Shown: positions 10,791-19,530, counted from the stretch's first letter. The stretch: 64,000 nucleotides of DNA from Streptomyces griseosporeus (GCF_014656055.1 NZ_BNBR01000004.1:759081-823080), one strand, 5' to 3'. Translations and numbers: made by a program. Notes: a model not told the origin generated them from the letters alone.

Positions 10791-11369
10791 ATGGGCGTCA
10801 CGCTCGCCAAGGGAGGCAACGTCTCCCTGTCCAAGGCCGCGCCGAACCTCACTCAGGTGATGGTCGGCCTCGGCTGGGACGCACGCTCCACCACCGGAGC
10901 CCCCTTCGACCTCGACGCCAGCGCGCTGCTCCTCGGGGGCGACAACCGGGTCCTGGGCGACGAGTGGTTCGTCTTCTACAACCAGCTCAAGAGCCCCGAC
11001 GGCTCCGTCGAGCACACCGGTGACAACCTCACCGGCGAGGGGGAGGGCGACGACGAGTCGATCCTGGTCGACCTGTCCAAGGTGCCCGCCCACTGCCAGA
11101 AGATCGTCTTCCCGGTCTCCATCCATATGGCCGATGAGCGCGGCCAGACTTTCGGCCAGGTCAGCAACGCCTTCATCCGGGTCGTCAACCAGGCCGACGG
11201 CCAGGAACTCGCGCGCTACGACCTGAGCGAGGACGCCTCCACCGAGACCGCCATGATCTTCGGCGAGGTCTACCGCTACCAGGGCGAGTGGAAGTTCCGC
11301 GCGGTCGGTCAGGGGTACGCGTCCGGTCTGCGCGGCATCGCCCTGGACTTCGGGGTGAACGTCTCGTAG
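10791..11369 (+). CDS. terD: TerD family calcium-binding stress protein (second copy)
   Basis: 192 aa. The start at 10791 is set by GGGGAGGGA (10775-10783) and by alignment with the first copy. Same domain: MGVTLAKGGNVSLSKAAPNL, DFDLDAS-type loop (PFDLDASALLLGG), GDNLTGEGEGDDE, and YASGLRGIALDFGVNVS. Large blocks are nearly identical to the gene at 10113, also at DNA level (LKSPDGSVEHTGDNLTGEGE), so this is a local duplication kept similar by selection or conversion. It may act with TerC- and TerA-like partners encoded just downstream. Confidence 0.93.
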   Translation: MGVTLAKGGNVSLSKAAPNLTQVMVGLGWDARSTTGAPFDLDASALLLGGDNRVLGDEWFVFYNQLKSPDGSVEHTGDNLTGEGEGDDESILVDLSKVPAHCQKIVFPVSIHMADERGQTFGQVSNAFIRVVNQADGQELARYDLSEDASTETAMIFGEVYRYQGEWKFRAVGQGYASGLRGIALDFGVNVS

Positions 11370-11495
11370 CGCGATATGAGCAAAATCCCGGGGCCGGGTG
11401 GGGTGCGAACAGGGTCCGGCTAGACTCCGGCTTCAAAAGTTCGTAAAGCCGAGTGCGGCGCGGGGGAGACCCGTACTTACACGATTGGGTAGCCA

Positions 11496-12638
11496 GTGCT
11501 TCTGAAAACCTTCGGCTGGTCGTTCGCGGTCACCGCGCTCGGCCTGGTCGCAGCGGTCTTCTACGGGGGGTGGGAGGCCTTCGGCATCGTGGCGATCCTC
11601 TCCATCCTCGAGATCTCGCTGTCCTTCGACAACGCGGTCGTCAACGCCGGAATCCTGAAGAAGATGAACGCCTTCTGGCAGAAGATCTTCCTCACCGTCG
11701 GCGTCCTCATCGCGGTCTTCGGCATGCGGCTGGTCTTCCCCGTCGTGATCGTGGCGATCAGCGCCAAGATGGGCCCCATCGAGGCCGTCGACCTCGCGCT
11801 CAACAACAAGGACCGCTACCAGGAACTGGTCACCGACGCCCACCCGGCGATCGCCGCCTTCGGCGGCATGTTCCTGCTGATGATCTTCCTCGACTTCATC
11901 TTCGAGGACCGGGACATCCAGTGGCTGCGCTGGATCGAGCGGCCCCTGGCCAAGCTCGGCAAGGTCGACATGCTGTCGGTCTGCATCTCGCTGATCGTCC
12001 TGCTCATCACCTCCTTCACCTTCGCCACCCACGCCCACCAGCACGGCGGCGCCCACGTCGACAAGGCGCAGACGGTCCTCATCGCCGGCATCGCCGGCCT
12101 GATCACCTACATGGTCGTCGGCGGCCTGTCCGGCTACTTCGAGGACAAGCTGGAGGAAGAGGAGGAACGCGAGCACGAGCAGGAGGAGGAGGCCGAGCGC
12201 TCCGGCAAGCCACGCTCGGCGGTCAAGCTGGCCGGCCAGGCCGCGTTCTTCATGTTCCTCTACCTGGAGGTCCTGGACGCGTCGTTCTCCTTCGACGGCG
12301 TCATCGGCGCCTTCGCCATCACCAACGACATCGTCCTGATGGCCCTCGGCCTGGGCATCGGCGCCATGTACGTCCGGTCGCTCACCGTCTACCTGGTCCG
12401 CCAGGGCACCCTCGACGAGTACGTCTACCTGGAGCACGGCGCCCACTACGCCATCGGCGCCCTGGCCGTCCTGCTCCTGGTCACCATCCAGCACGAGATC
12501 AACGAGGTCATCACCGGCCTGATCGGCGTCGTCCTGATCGCCGCCTCCTTCTGGTCCTCCGTCCGCCGCAACCGCGCCCTGGCGGCCGCGGAGGGCGCGG
12601 GCACGGACGAGAAGACCGAGGTCTCGTCCGGGGTGTGA
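11496..12638 (+). CDS. DUF475/TerC-like integral membrane protein
   Basis: 380 aa, GTG start. About eight hydrophobic helices with the two acidic intramembrane motifs of the TerC/LysE-like superfamily: ILEISLSFDNAVVNAGIL in the N-terminal half and VLDASFSFDGVIGAFAI in the C-terminal half. A Glu-rich cytoplasmic loop (EEEEREHEQEEEAER) divides the halves. TerC proteins form membrane complexes with TerD-like proteins and are tied to metal ion handling, including manganese export in other bacteria. The position between terD and a TerA-like gene fits that role. Two consecutive hairpins follow. Confidence 0.88.
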   Translation: MLLKTFGWSFAVTALGLVAAVFYGGWEAFGIVAILSILEISLSFDNAVVNAGILKKMNAFWQKIFLTVGVLIAVFGMRLVFPVVIVAISAKMGPIEAVDLALNNKDRYQELVTDAHPAIAAFGGMFLLMIFLDFIFEDRDIQWLRWIERPLAKLGKVDMLSVCISLIVLLITSFTFATHAHQHGGAHVDKAQTVLIAGIAGLITYMVVGGLSGYFEDKLEEEEEREHEQEEEAERSGKPRSAVKLAGQAAFFMFLYLEVLDASFSFDGVIGAFAITNDIVLMALGLGIGAMYVRSLTVYLVRQGTLDEYVYLEHGAHYAIGALAVLLLVTIQHEINEVITGLIGVVLIAASFWSSVRRNRALAAAEGAGTDEKTEVSSGV

Positions 12639-12674
12639 CCGGCACCCGCGCGCGGGAACGCTTCGTGACGGGGC

Positions 12675-12727
12675 GGCCGCAGGAGGACGCATCCTCCTGC
12701 GGCCCCCCCGCCGGTCTTTTGACCGGC
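12675..12727 (+). terminator. Two consecutive hairpins between DUF475 and TerA-like genes
   Basis: First hairpin: GGCCGCAGGAGGA (12675-12687), loop CGCA, perfect 13-bp complement to 12704. Second: GCCGGTC-TTTT-GACCGGC (12710-12727), 7 bp. Together they should terminate or attenuate readthrough from the DUF475 gene. The second one is 31 nt from the next start codon and could also affect its translation. Confidence 0.7.
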
Positions 12728-12758
12728 CTTACGCAGACAACTGAACCTGGGGGCGGGA

Positions 12759-13499
12759 ATGGGCATCTTCGACGGACTGCGCGGCGGACGCTCCGCCGAC
12801 TTCGACTCCGGCAGCGCGGCCACCAACGCCATCGAGCTGACCGCACGGCACCGGCAGGTCTCCCTCACCAAACAGGGCGCCGCCACCGGCAACCTCCGCA
12901 TCAACCTGACCTGGCGGATGCGGACCTCCGACATCGGCGGAAACCGGCGCGAGAGCCTGCTGCGGCACCCGCTGAAGGCACTCAAGCCGCCGGAGGTCGT
13001 CGGACACAGCCAGAGCATGGTCAACGTCGACCTCGACCTGGGCTGCCTGTACGAACTCGCCGACGGCACCAAGGGCGTCGTCCAGCCCCTCGGCGGCCTC
13101 CTCGGCGACGTCAACGCACCGCCGTACGTCAAACTCAGCGGCGACGACCGGTTCGGCTCGGCCTCCGGCGAGACGATCTACGTCAACCTCGACCACCGCG
13201 AGAAGATCAAACGGCTCCTGGTCTTCGTCTACATCTACGACCAGACGCCCGCCTTCGACCGCACGCACGCCATCGTCACCCTCTACCCGAGCAACGGCCC
13301 CCGCATCGAGATCGGCCTGGACGAACGCCACCCCCAGGCCCGCTCCTGCGCCGTCGTCCTCATCGAGAACGTCAAGGACGAACTGATGGTCCGCCGCGAG
13401 GTGAAGTTCGTCTACGGCTTCCAGGCCGAACTGGACCGCCTCTACGGCTGGGGCCTGCAGTGGGGCCGCGGCTTCAAGAACCAGCCGGCCAGCGCCTGA
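12759..13499 (+). CDS. TerA-like tellurium resistance domain protein
   Basis: 246 aa. A basic N-terminal segment (IELTARHRQVSLTK) is followed by a TerD-superfamily beta-sandwich: INLTWRMR, VNVDLDLGCLYELADGTKGV, GETIYVNLDHREKIKRLLVF, and a C-terminal QAELDRLYGWGLQWGRGFKN. The LDLGCLYEL segment replaces the Ca2+-binding DFDLDAS of true TerD, the typical difference for TerA. It converges with the TerD-tail gene; the 31 nt between them are GC palindromes (CCGCCGCGGCGG) that may end both transcripts. It probably works with the DUF475 protein and the TerD proteins at the membrane. Confidence 0.85.
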   Translation: MGIFDGLRGGRSADFDSGSAATNAIELTARHRQVSLTKQGAATGNLRINLTWRMRTSDIGGNRRESLLRHPLKALKPPEVVGHSQSMVNVDLDLGCLYELADGTKGVVQPLGGLLGDVNAPPYVKLSGDDRFGSASGETIYVNLDHREKIKRLLVFVYIYDQTPAFDRTHAIVTLYPSNGPRIEIGLDERHPQARSCAVVLIENVKDELMVRREVKFVYGFQAELDRLYGWGLQWGRGFKNQPASA

Positions 13500-13530
13500 C
13501 CCGGCCGCCCGCCGCGGCGGCGGCACCGGG

Positions 13531-14457
13531 TCAGCGGCCGACGAACTGAGGCCCCTGCGGAGGCAGGTGGAACTCCGCGTCCGGGCCGGCCGCCGCCGGC
13601 GGGAAACCGTACGCCGGGGGCGCGCCCGCCGTCGCCGGCTGCGGATAGCCGTACGCGGACTGGGCGGCGGCCGGCTCCGGATAGCCGTAGGCGGGCTGCA
13701 CCGGGGCCGTCGCCGCCGAGCTCGCGGCCTGCGCCGGAGCCGACGCCGCGGCCGTGGGCGCCGGCTGCGGGTAGCCGTAGCCCGGCTGGGCGGGCACCCC
13801 GGCCGGCTGGGCCGGGGACGTCGCCGGCAGCCGGGACGCGGACGCGGCGGGCGGCTGCTCCGGCGGCAGCGGCTGCGCGGGCTCCGGCGCGGACGGCTCC
13901 GCCGCCTCCGGCTCCGACTCGTCCACCGAGATGCCGAAGTCCGTCGCCAGCCCCTTCAGGCCGTTGGAGTAGCCCTCGCCCAGCGCCCGGAACTTCCAGC
14001 CCTCCCCGCGCCGGTACAGCTCACCGCAGATCAGCGCCGTCTCCTGCCCCGTCTCCGGCTTGATGTCGAACCACGCCAGCGGCTCACCCTCGGCGACCGA
14101 CGCGTCGTACAGCACGATGCGCAGATCCCGTACCCGGTCGAACGTCACCCCGTCCGCCGACGCGACCAGCAGGATCTGCCCGACCTCGGCCTCCACCCCG
14201 GCCAGGTCCGTCTGGATCGTGTCGGTCAGGCCCTCGGCGACCCGCTTCTTGCCCAGCCGCCACACCTTCCCCGACGGATGCCGGGGCTGGTTGTAGAACA
14301 CGAAGTCCTCGTCCGAGCGCACACGGCCCTGCGGGCCCAGCAGCAGCGCCGAGGCGTCGACGTCCGGCACACCCTGCCCCGGCGACCAGCGCAGCACGGC
14401 ACGCACCGTGGCCGCCTCCAGCGGGACGTTCGACCCCTTCAGCATCGCGTGCGTCAT
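13531..14457 (-). CDS. TerD domain protein with long Pro/Ala/Tyr-rich tail
   Basis: 308 aa. Residues 1-185 are a TerD domain (VDASALLLGPQGRVRSDEDF, FDIKPETGQETALICGELYR, YSNGLKGLATDFGIS), but the Asp-rich loop of the upstream terD genes is shortened to RVAEGLTDTIQTD, so Ca2+ binding may be weaker. Residues 190-308 are a low-complexity tail with repeated YGYPQPA / YGYPEPA elements. Such tails often mediate multivalent contacts. It diverges from the lyase gene at 14657; the 199 bp between must hold both promoters. Confidence 0.9.
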   Translation of the reverse strand: MTHAMLKGSNVPLEAATVRAVLRWSPGQGVPDVDASALLLGPQGRVRSDEDFVFYNQPRHPSGKVWRLGKKRVAEGLTDTIQTDLAGVEAEVGQILLVASADGVTFDRVRDLRIVLYDASVAEGEPLAWFDIKPETGQETALICGELYRRGEGWKFRALGEGYSNGLKGLATDFGISVDESEPEAAEPSAPEPAQPLPPEQPPAASASRLPATSPAQPAGVPAQPGYGYPQPAPTAAASAPAQAASSAATAPVQPAYGYPEPAAAQSAYGYPQPATAGAPPAYGFPPAAAGPDAEFHLPPQGPQFVGR

Positions 14458-14656
14458 GCCGTCATCCTGCCCTCTCGGTCCTGGTCACGACAACGCGGGG
14501 GGTGCACCGCCGACACAGCCCATCCCACGCTCCGTTACCGGAAATTCATGCCCGAAGGGAACTTCGGCCACGGGTCCCTACGTACTATTACCGGCCACCC
14601 ATTCGCACATCGTCGGCCAACCCACAGGTCGGGCCCACATCCACCGGGGGAGTTCC

Positions 14657-15823
14657 ATGCGTCATTTCGGGCACGTCGCCCCTGAGGTGCGCCGCCGCCT
14701 CTTCCACCAGGAGCCGTGCGCCTTCACCGCCGACTCCCCGGCCCGGCTGCTCGCCGCCGCCCTCGGCGCCACCCTGTACAGCCCCGCCACCCGGCCGCGC
14801 CTCGCCGACGACATCGTCAAGCAGGCCGCGGGCGGCGTCGTGTCGATGGTGCTGTGCCTGGAGGACTCCATCGGCGACGAGGACGTCGCCGAGGGCGAGG
14901 AGAACCTGGTCCGCCAGTTCGCCGACCTCGACACGCGCACGGGCACCGAGCTGCCCCTGCTGTTCATCCGCGTGCGCGCCCCCGCCCAGATCCCCGACCT
15001 CGTCGCCCGCCTCGGCCCCGCCGTGCGCCTGCTGTCCGGCTTCGTCCTGCCGAAGTTCACCGAGGAACGCGGCATCCCCTTCCTGGAGGCCCTCGCCACC
15101 GCCGAGGCCGCCTGCGGCCACCGCCTGTTCGCCATGCCGGTCCTCGAATCGCCCGAGCTGCTCTACCGCGAATCCCGGGTGGAGACCCTGGAGGGCATCT
15201 TCCGCGCCGTCGACAAGTACCGCGACCGCGTCCTCGCCCTCCGCCTCGGCGTCACCGACTTCTGCTCCTCCTACGGCCTGCGCAGAGCCCCCGACATGAC
15301 GGCCTACGACGTCCAGATCGTCGCCTCCGTCATCTCCGACGTCGTCAACATGCTCGGCCGCGCCGACGGCACCGGCTTCACCGTGACCGGCCCCGTCTGG
15401 GAGTACTTCCGCGTCCCCGAGCGCCTTTTCAAGCCGATGTTGCGCACCAGCCCCTTCCTGGAGGGGCAGGCCGTCGAACTCCGCGAGAAACTGATCGAGC
15501 ACGCCATGGACGGACTGCTGCGGGAGATCTCCCTGGACCACGCCAACGGCCTGCTCGGCAAGACCTGCATCCACCCCTCGCACGTCCCCGCGGTGCACGC
15601 GCTGTCGGTCGTCAGCCACGAGGAGTACAGCGACGCAGCCGACATCCTGCGCCCCGAGCGCGGCGGCGGGGGAGTGCTCAGGTCGCAGTACACGAACAAG
15701 ATGAACGAGGTGAAGCCGCACCGCGCCTGGGCGGAGCGGACCATGCTGCGCGCGGAGGTGTTCGGCGTCGCGCACGAGGACGTGAGCTTCGTGGACCTGC
15801 TCGCCGCCGGCATCCCCCGCTGA
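14657..15823 (+). CDS. Ter-linked C-C bond lyase, CitE/HpcH-like TIM barrel
   Basis: 388 aa. The ATG at 14657 is set by GGGGGAG (14646-14652). The fold is that of the HpcH/HpaI aldolase / citrate lyase beta superfamily in its ter-associated subfamily (I recall Pfam C-C_Bond_Lyase, PF15617). Metal-binding acidic residues appear in SMVLCLEDSIGDEDVAEGEE, and further signature strands are SGFVLPKF, PVLESPELLYRES, LGVTDFCSSYGLRR and GKTCIHPSHVPAVHAL. It is the first gene of a tight three-gene unit with a phosphoribosyltransferase fusion and a HAD phosphatase. The predicted role is to form or split a C-C bond in a nucleoside-like metabolite. The substrate is unknown. Confidence 0.88.
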   Translation: MRHFGHVAPEVRRRLFHQEPCAFTADSPARLLAAALGATLYSPATRPRLADDIVKQAAGGVVSMVLCLEDSIGDEDVAEGEENLVRQFADLDTRTGTELPLLFIRVRAPAQIPDLVARLGPAVRLLSGFVLPKFTEERGIPFLEALATAEAACGHRLFAMPVLESPELLYRESRVETLEGIFRAVDKYRDRVLALRLGVTDFCSSYGLRRAPDMTAYDVQIVASVISDVVNMLGRADGTGFTVTGPVWEYFRVPERLFKPMLRTSPFLEGQAVELREKLIEHAMDGLLREISLDHANGLLGKTCIHPSHVPAVHALSVVSHEEYSDAADILRPERGGGGVLRSQYTNKMNEVKPHRAWAERTMLRAEVFGVAHEDVSFVDLLAAGIPR

Positions 15824-15848
15824 CCCCCACCTCACCACCTAGGGACTC

Positions 15849-18440
15849 ATGAACAAGGCAGTGAACAACGGACCGTGGTCCGGCACCTGGGTCGCCGAGC
15901 GACTCGGGGTCGAACTCGTGGGCGACGACAACCTGACCGACCTGCTGGGGCTTGCCCTGCGCCGCAACCCCAAGCGGGCCCACCTGCTCGTGTCGAACGT
16001 CCTCGGCAAGCACGTCCCGCAGTCCCCGTCCGTCGTCTACGGCCACGGATTCACCCTCGGCCGCCGCGTCCGCGACCTCCTCGGCCCCGCCGAGGCCGCC
16101 CACGCCGTCGTCCTCGGCTACGCGGAGACCGCCACCGGCCTCGGCCACGCGGTCGCCGACGGCCTCGGCACCGCCCCCTGCCTGCACTCCACCCGCCGCC
16201 CCGTCCCCGGCCTCACCCCCGCCGGAGGCTTCGAGGAGTCCCACTCCCACGCCACCTCCCACCTGCTGCTCCCCGAGGACCCGGCCCTCCTCGCCGGCGA
16301 CGGCCCGCTCGTCCTCGTCGACGACGAGTTCTCCACCGGCAACACGGTGCTCAACACCGTCCGCGACCTGCACGCCCGCTACCCGCGCACGCGGTACGTC
16401 GTCGTCGCCCTGGTCGACATGCGCTCGGCGGCCGACGCGGGCCGCCTGGAGGACTTCGCGCGGGAGATAGGCGCCCGGGTCGACCTGGTCACCGCCGCCT
16501 CCGGGACCGTCCGGCTGCCGGAGGGGGTGCTGGAGAAGGGACAGGAACTGGTGGCCCGGCACGAGCGGGGCCAGTCGAAGGCCCCGCGCCCGGCCTCCAC
16601 GGACGCCCTCACGGCGGCCTCCCGCCCGGCCTCCGCCGACGCCGGCGCGGCGGCCTCCCGCCCGGCCTCCACGGACGCCCTCACGGCGACCCCCCGCCCG
16701 GCCTCCGCCGACGCCCTCACGGCGGCCCCGCACGGCCACCGCGTCACCCGTGTCGACCTCCACTGGCCCCGCGGCCTCCCCGACGGCGGACGCCACGGCT
16801 TCACCCCCGCGCACCGCGCCCGCCTGGAGCGCGCCCTGCCCGACATGGCCGCCCGCCTCGCCGAGGCCCTGCCGCCCGGCGCCCGCCGCGTCCACGTCCT
16901 CGGCTTCGAGGAACTGATGTACGCCCCGCTGCGCCTCGCCCGCGAACTGGAGCAGATAGCCGCCGGCACCGAGGTCCGCTTCTCCACCACCACCCGCTCA
17001 CCCGTCCTCGCCGTCGACGACCCCGGCTACGCCATCCGCACCCGCCTGGTCTTCCCCGCCCACGACGACCCCGCCGACGGCCCCGGCGAGCGCTACGCCT
17101 ACAACGTGGCCGGCGCCGGCTTCGACGCCGTCGTCGCCGTCGTCGACTCCGCCGCCGACACCCCCGCGCTGCACGCCCCCGACGGCCTCCTCGCCCAGCT
17201 CGCCGCCCACATCCCGCACGTCGTCCTCGCGGTCGTACCGTCGTACGTCCCCCACCCCGCGCACCAGCCCGAAAGGCCCGCCATGCTGCCCGAGCCCCTC
17301 CGCGGCCCCGCCTTCTCCAGTTACGCGCCCGAGGAGGTCGGCTGGCTGCTCCAGGACCTCTCGGACGTCACGCTGGAGGCGCCGACCGAGGAGCGCGAGG
17401 AGGCCATCCAGAGCGGCGGCGCCCACTACGCCGAGTCGCTGCCCGTCGAGTACCAGCCCAGCGAGCAGTACCAGGAGCTGTTCCACGCCGCCCTGCGCGA
17501 GTCCGCCACCCGCATCGCCCAGGCCGTCGGCGTCGTCACCGAGACCGTCATCACGGAGCGCTCCCCGCGCCCCGTGCTGGTCTCCCTCGCCCGCGCCGGC
17601 ACCCCCGTCGGCATCCTCATGCGCCGCTGGGCCCGGCACCGGCACGGCCTCGACCTGCCGCACTACGCCGTCTCCATCGTCCGCGGCCGCGGCATCGACG
17701 CCAACGCCCTGCGCTGGCTCGCCGCCCACCACGACCCCGCCGACGTCGTCTTCGTCGACGGCTGGACCGGCAAGGGCGCCATCACCCGCGAACTCGCCGA
17801 CGCCCTCGCCGAGTTCGAGGCCTCCGACGGCATCACCGGCTTCGATGCGGAGATCGCCGTCCTCGCCGACCCCGGCTCCTGCGTCCGCACCTACGGCACC
17901 CGCGAGGACTTCCTCATCCCCTCCGCCTGCCTCAACTCCACCGTCTCCGGCCTGATCTCCCGCACGGTCCTGCGCGCCGACCTGGTCGGCCCGCACGACT
18001 ACCACGGCGCCAAGTTCTACCGCGAACTCGCGGGCGCCGACGTGTCGGTGGCCTTCCTCGACGCCGTCTCCGCCCGCTTCCCCGAGGTCGACGACGCCGT
18101 CGACGCCGCCGTCAAGGAACTCCAGGCCGGCGACCGCACCCCCACCTGGGAAGGATGGGCCGCCGTCGAACGCATCAGCGAGGAGTACGGCATCCACGAC
18201 GTCAACCTCGTCAAGCCCGGCGTCGGCGAGACCACCCGCGTCCTGCTGCGCCGCGTCCCCTGGAAGATCCTCGCCCGCGCCGGGGCCGGCCCCGACCTCG
18301 ACCACGTCCGCCTGCTCGCCGAACAGCGAGGCGTCCCCGTCGAGGAGGTCCCCGGCCTGCCCTACACCTGCGTCGGACTCATCCACCCCCAGTACACGCG
18401 CGGCGCGACCGGCGCCGACGGCAAGGCGGTGAACGTCTGA
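15849..18440 (+). CDS. PRTase-TRSP-StiP/PRTase-PELOTA fusion (ter module)
   Basis: 863 aa multidomain enzyme. Residues 1-240: phosphoribosyltransferase with PRPP loop LVLVDDEFSTGNTVLNT (about 154-170). Residues 247-294: four 12-aa repeats RPAS(T/A)DALTAAx forming a linker. About 295-480: TRSP domain (RVTRVDLHWPRGLPDG, GFEELMYAPL). About 485-790: StiP domain, first called a cysteine protease but later read as a second PRTase, with PRPP-loop-like VVFVDGWTGKG (633-643). About 798-850: PELOTA-like RNA-binding domain (LLRRVPWKILARAG, GLPYTCVGLIHP). In other genomes these parts are often separate genes. The HAD gene overlaps its stop by one base. Predicted to attach ribose-phosphate groups to an unknown base-like product. 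Confidence 0.88.
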   Translation: MNKAVNNGPWSGTWVAERLGVELVGDDNLTDLLGLALRRNPKRAHLLVSNVLGKHVPQSPSVVYGHGFTLGRRVRDLLGPAEAAHAVVLGYAETATGLGHAVADGLGTAPCLHSTRRPVPGLTPAGGFEESHSHATSHLLLPEDPALLAGDGPLVLVDDEFSTGNTVLNTVRDLHARYPRTRYVVVALVDMRSAADAGRLEDFAREIGARVDLVTAASGTVRLPEGVLEKGQELVARHERGQSKAPRPASTDALTAASRPASADAGAAASRPASTDALTATPRPASADALTAAPHGHRVTRVDLHWPRGLPDGGRHGFTPAHRARLERALPDMAARLAEALPPGARRVHVLGFEELMYAPLRLARELEQIAAGTEVRFSTTTRSPVLAVDDPGYAIRTRLVFPAHDDPADGPGERYAYNVAGAGFDAVVAVVDSAADTPALHAPDGLLAQLAAHIPHVVLAVVPSYVPHPAHQPERPAMLPEPLRGPAFSSYAPEEVGWLLQDLSDVTLEAPTEEREEAIQSGGAHYAESLPVEYQPSEQYQELFHAALRESATRIAQAVGVVTETVITERSPRPVLVSLARAGTPVGILMRRWARHRHGLDLPHYAVSIVRGRGIDANALRWLAAHHDPADVVFVDGWTGKGAITRELADALAEFEASDGITGFDAEIAVLADPGSCVRTYGTREDFLIPSACLNSTVSGLISRTVLRADLVGPHDYHGAKFYRELAGADVSVAFLDAVSARFPEVDDAVDAAVKELQAGDRTPTWEGWAAVERISEEYGIHDVNLVKPGVGETTRVLLRRVPWKILARAGAGPDLDHVRLLAEQRGVPVEEVPGLPYTCVGLIHPQYTRGATGADGKAVNV

Positions 18441-19252
18441 TGCCGGTACTGGTGGCGAGCGACCTCGACCGGACGCTGATCTACTCCTCGGCCGCCCTGG
18501 CCCTGACCATGCCCGACGCCCGGGCACCCCGCCTGCTCTGCGTCGAGGTGCACGAGAGCAAGCCGCTGTCCTTCATGACCGAGACCGCGGCCCAGCTGCT
18601 GACCGACCTCGCCGACACGGCGGTCTTCGTGCCGACCACCACCCGCACCCGCAAGCAGTACCTGCGCATCAACCTGCCGGGCCCCGCACCGACGTACGCG
18701 ATCTGCGCCAACGGCGGCCACCTCCTCGTCGACGGCGTCACCGACGCCGACTGGCACGCGGCCGTCACCGCCCGCCTCGCCGACGAGTGCGCACCGCTCA
18801 CCGAGGTGCAGGACCACCTGCTGCGCACCGCCGACCCCGTGTGGGTCCGCAAGCACCGCGTCGCCGAGGACCTGTTCGCCTACCTCGTCGTCGAGCGGGA
18901 ACTGCTGCCCGAGGAGTGGGTGAAGGAGCTGGCCGCCTGGGCGGAGACCCGCGGCTGGACGGTGTCGCTGCAGGGCCGCAAGATCTACGCCGTACCCAAG
19001 CCGCTCACCAAGAGCGCTGCCGTCCGCGAGGTGGCCCGCCGCACGGGCGCCGACCTCACCCTGGCGGCCGGCGACTCCCTCCTCGACGCCGACCTGCTGC
19101 TGGCGGCCGACCGGGGCTGGCGCCCCGGCCACGGCGAACTGGCCGACGTGGCCTGGACGGCACCCCAGATCAACGCACTGCCGGAGCGGGGAGTGCTGGC
19201 GGGGGAGAGGATCGTACGGGAGTTCCTGCGGGCGACGAGGAAGCCGGCCTAG
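18440..19252 (+). CDS. HAD-superfamily phosphatase (ter module)
   Basis: 270 aa. ATG overlaps the previous stop as TGATG, so it is translationally coupled to the PRTase fusion. HAD motifs: I, ASDLDRTLIY (Asp8 nucleophile, Asp10); II, Thr in VPTTTR; III, Lys in KPLTKSAAV; IV, AAGDSLLDADLL. A C2-type cap lies between motifs II and III, as in sucrose- or mannosyl-phosphate phosphatase relatives. In the proposed ter pathway it would remove phosphate from the phosphoribosylated intermediate. A GGGCCC hairpin follows and it converges with the FmdB-like gene. Confidence 0.88.
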   Translation: MPVLVASDLDRTLIYSSAALALTMPDARAPRLLCVEVHESKPLSFMTETAAQLLTDLADTAVFVPTTTRTRKQYLRINLPGPAPTYAICANGGHLLVDGVTDADWHAAVTARLADECAPLTEVQDHLLRTADPVWVRKHRVAEDLFAYLVVERELLPEEWVKELAAWAETRGWTVSLQGRKIYAVPKPLTKSAAVREVARRTGADLTLAAGDSLLDADLLLAADRGWRPGHGELADVAWTAPQINALPERGVLAGERIVREFLRATRKPA

Positions 19253-19255
19253 CCG

Positions 19256-19273
19256 GGGCCCACACCTGGGCCC
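19256..19273. terminator. Hairpin between convergent HAD and FmdB-like genes
   Basis: GGGCCC-ACACCT-GGGCCC, a 6-bp GC stem, flanked by CCGG on both sides that can extend pairing imperfectly. It lies between two convergent stop codons and could end both transcripts. Confidence 0.5.
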
Positions 19274-19282
19274 TGTCCGGCC

Positions 19283-19501
19283 TCAGGAACAGCAGCCACC
19301 ACCACAGCAACCGCCTCCGCCCCCGGCCCGCGGCGCCGCGGCGGGGGCGGACGCCGTACCGCCGACCGCCACGGTCGACAGCAGCTTCACGGTGTCCTCG
19401 TGCCCGGAAGGGCACTGCGCGGGGGCGGACGACTCCGCCATGGGCCGGTTCAGTTCGAACGTGTCGCCGCAGGTACGGCAGCGGTAGTCATAGCGAGGCA
19501 T
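19283..19501 (-). CDS. FmdB-type zinc ribbon protein
   Basis: 72 aa. Starts MPRYDYRCRTCGDTFEL with CxxC, followed by a second Cys in QCPSGHED: the FmdB/CxxC-CxxC putative regulatory zinc ribbon, although the second pair here is C-P-S-G-H, so His replaces a Cys. The C-terminus GGGGGCCGGGCCS is Gly/Cys-rich, as seen in many actinobacterial members and perhaps metal-binding. No Shine-Dalgarno is visible before the ATG. Function is unknown. Confidence 0.85.
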   Translation of the reverse strand: MPRYDYRCRTCGDTFELNRPMAESSAPAQCPSGHEDTVKLLSTVAVGGTASAPAAAPRAGGGGGCCGGGCCS

Positions 19502-19530
19502 GCGCACAGGTTAGACGAGCGCACCGGACC

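Noticed and set aside
15875..19252. An 1125-codon frame running through the PRTase gene into the HAD phosphatase
   Set aside because: Only its last 270 codons (from 18440) are a real gene; the first part is a shadow of the PRTase fusion.
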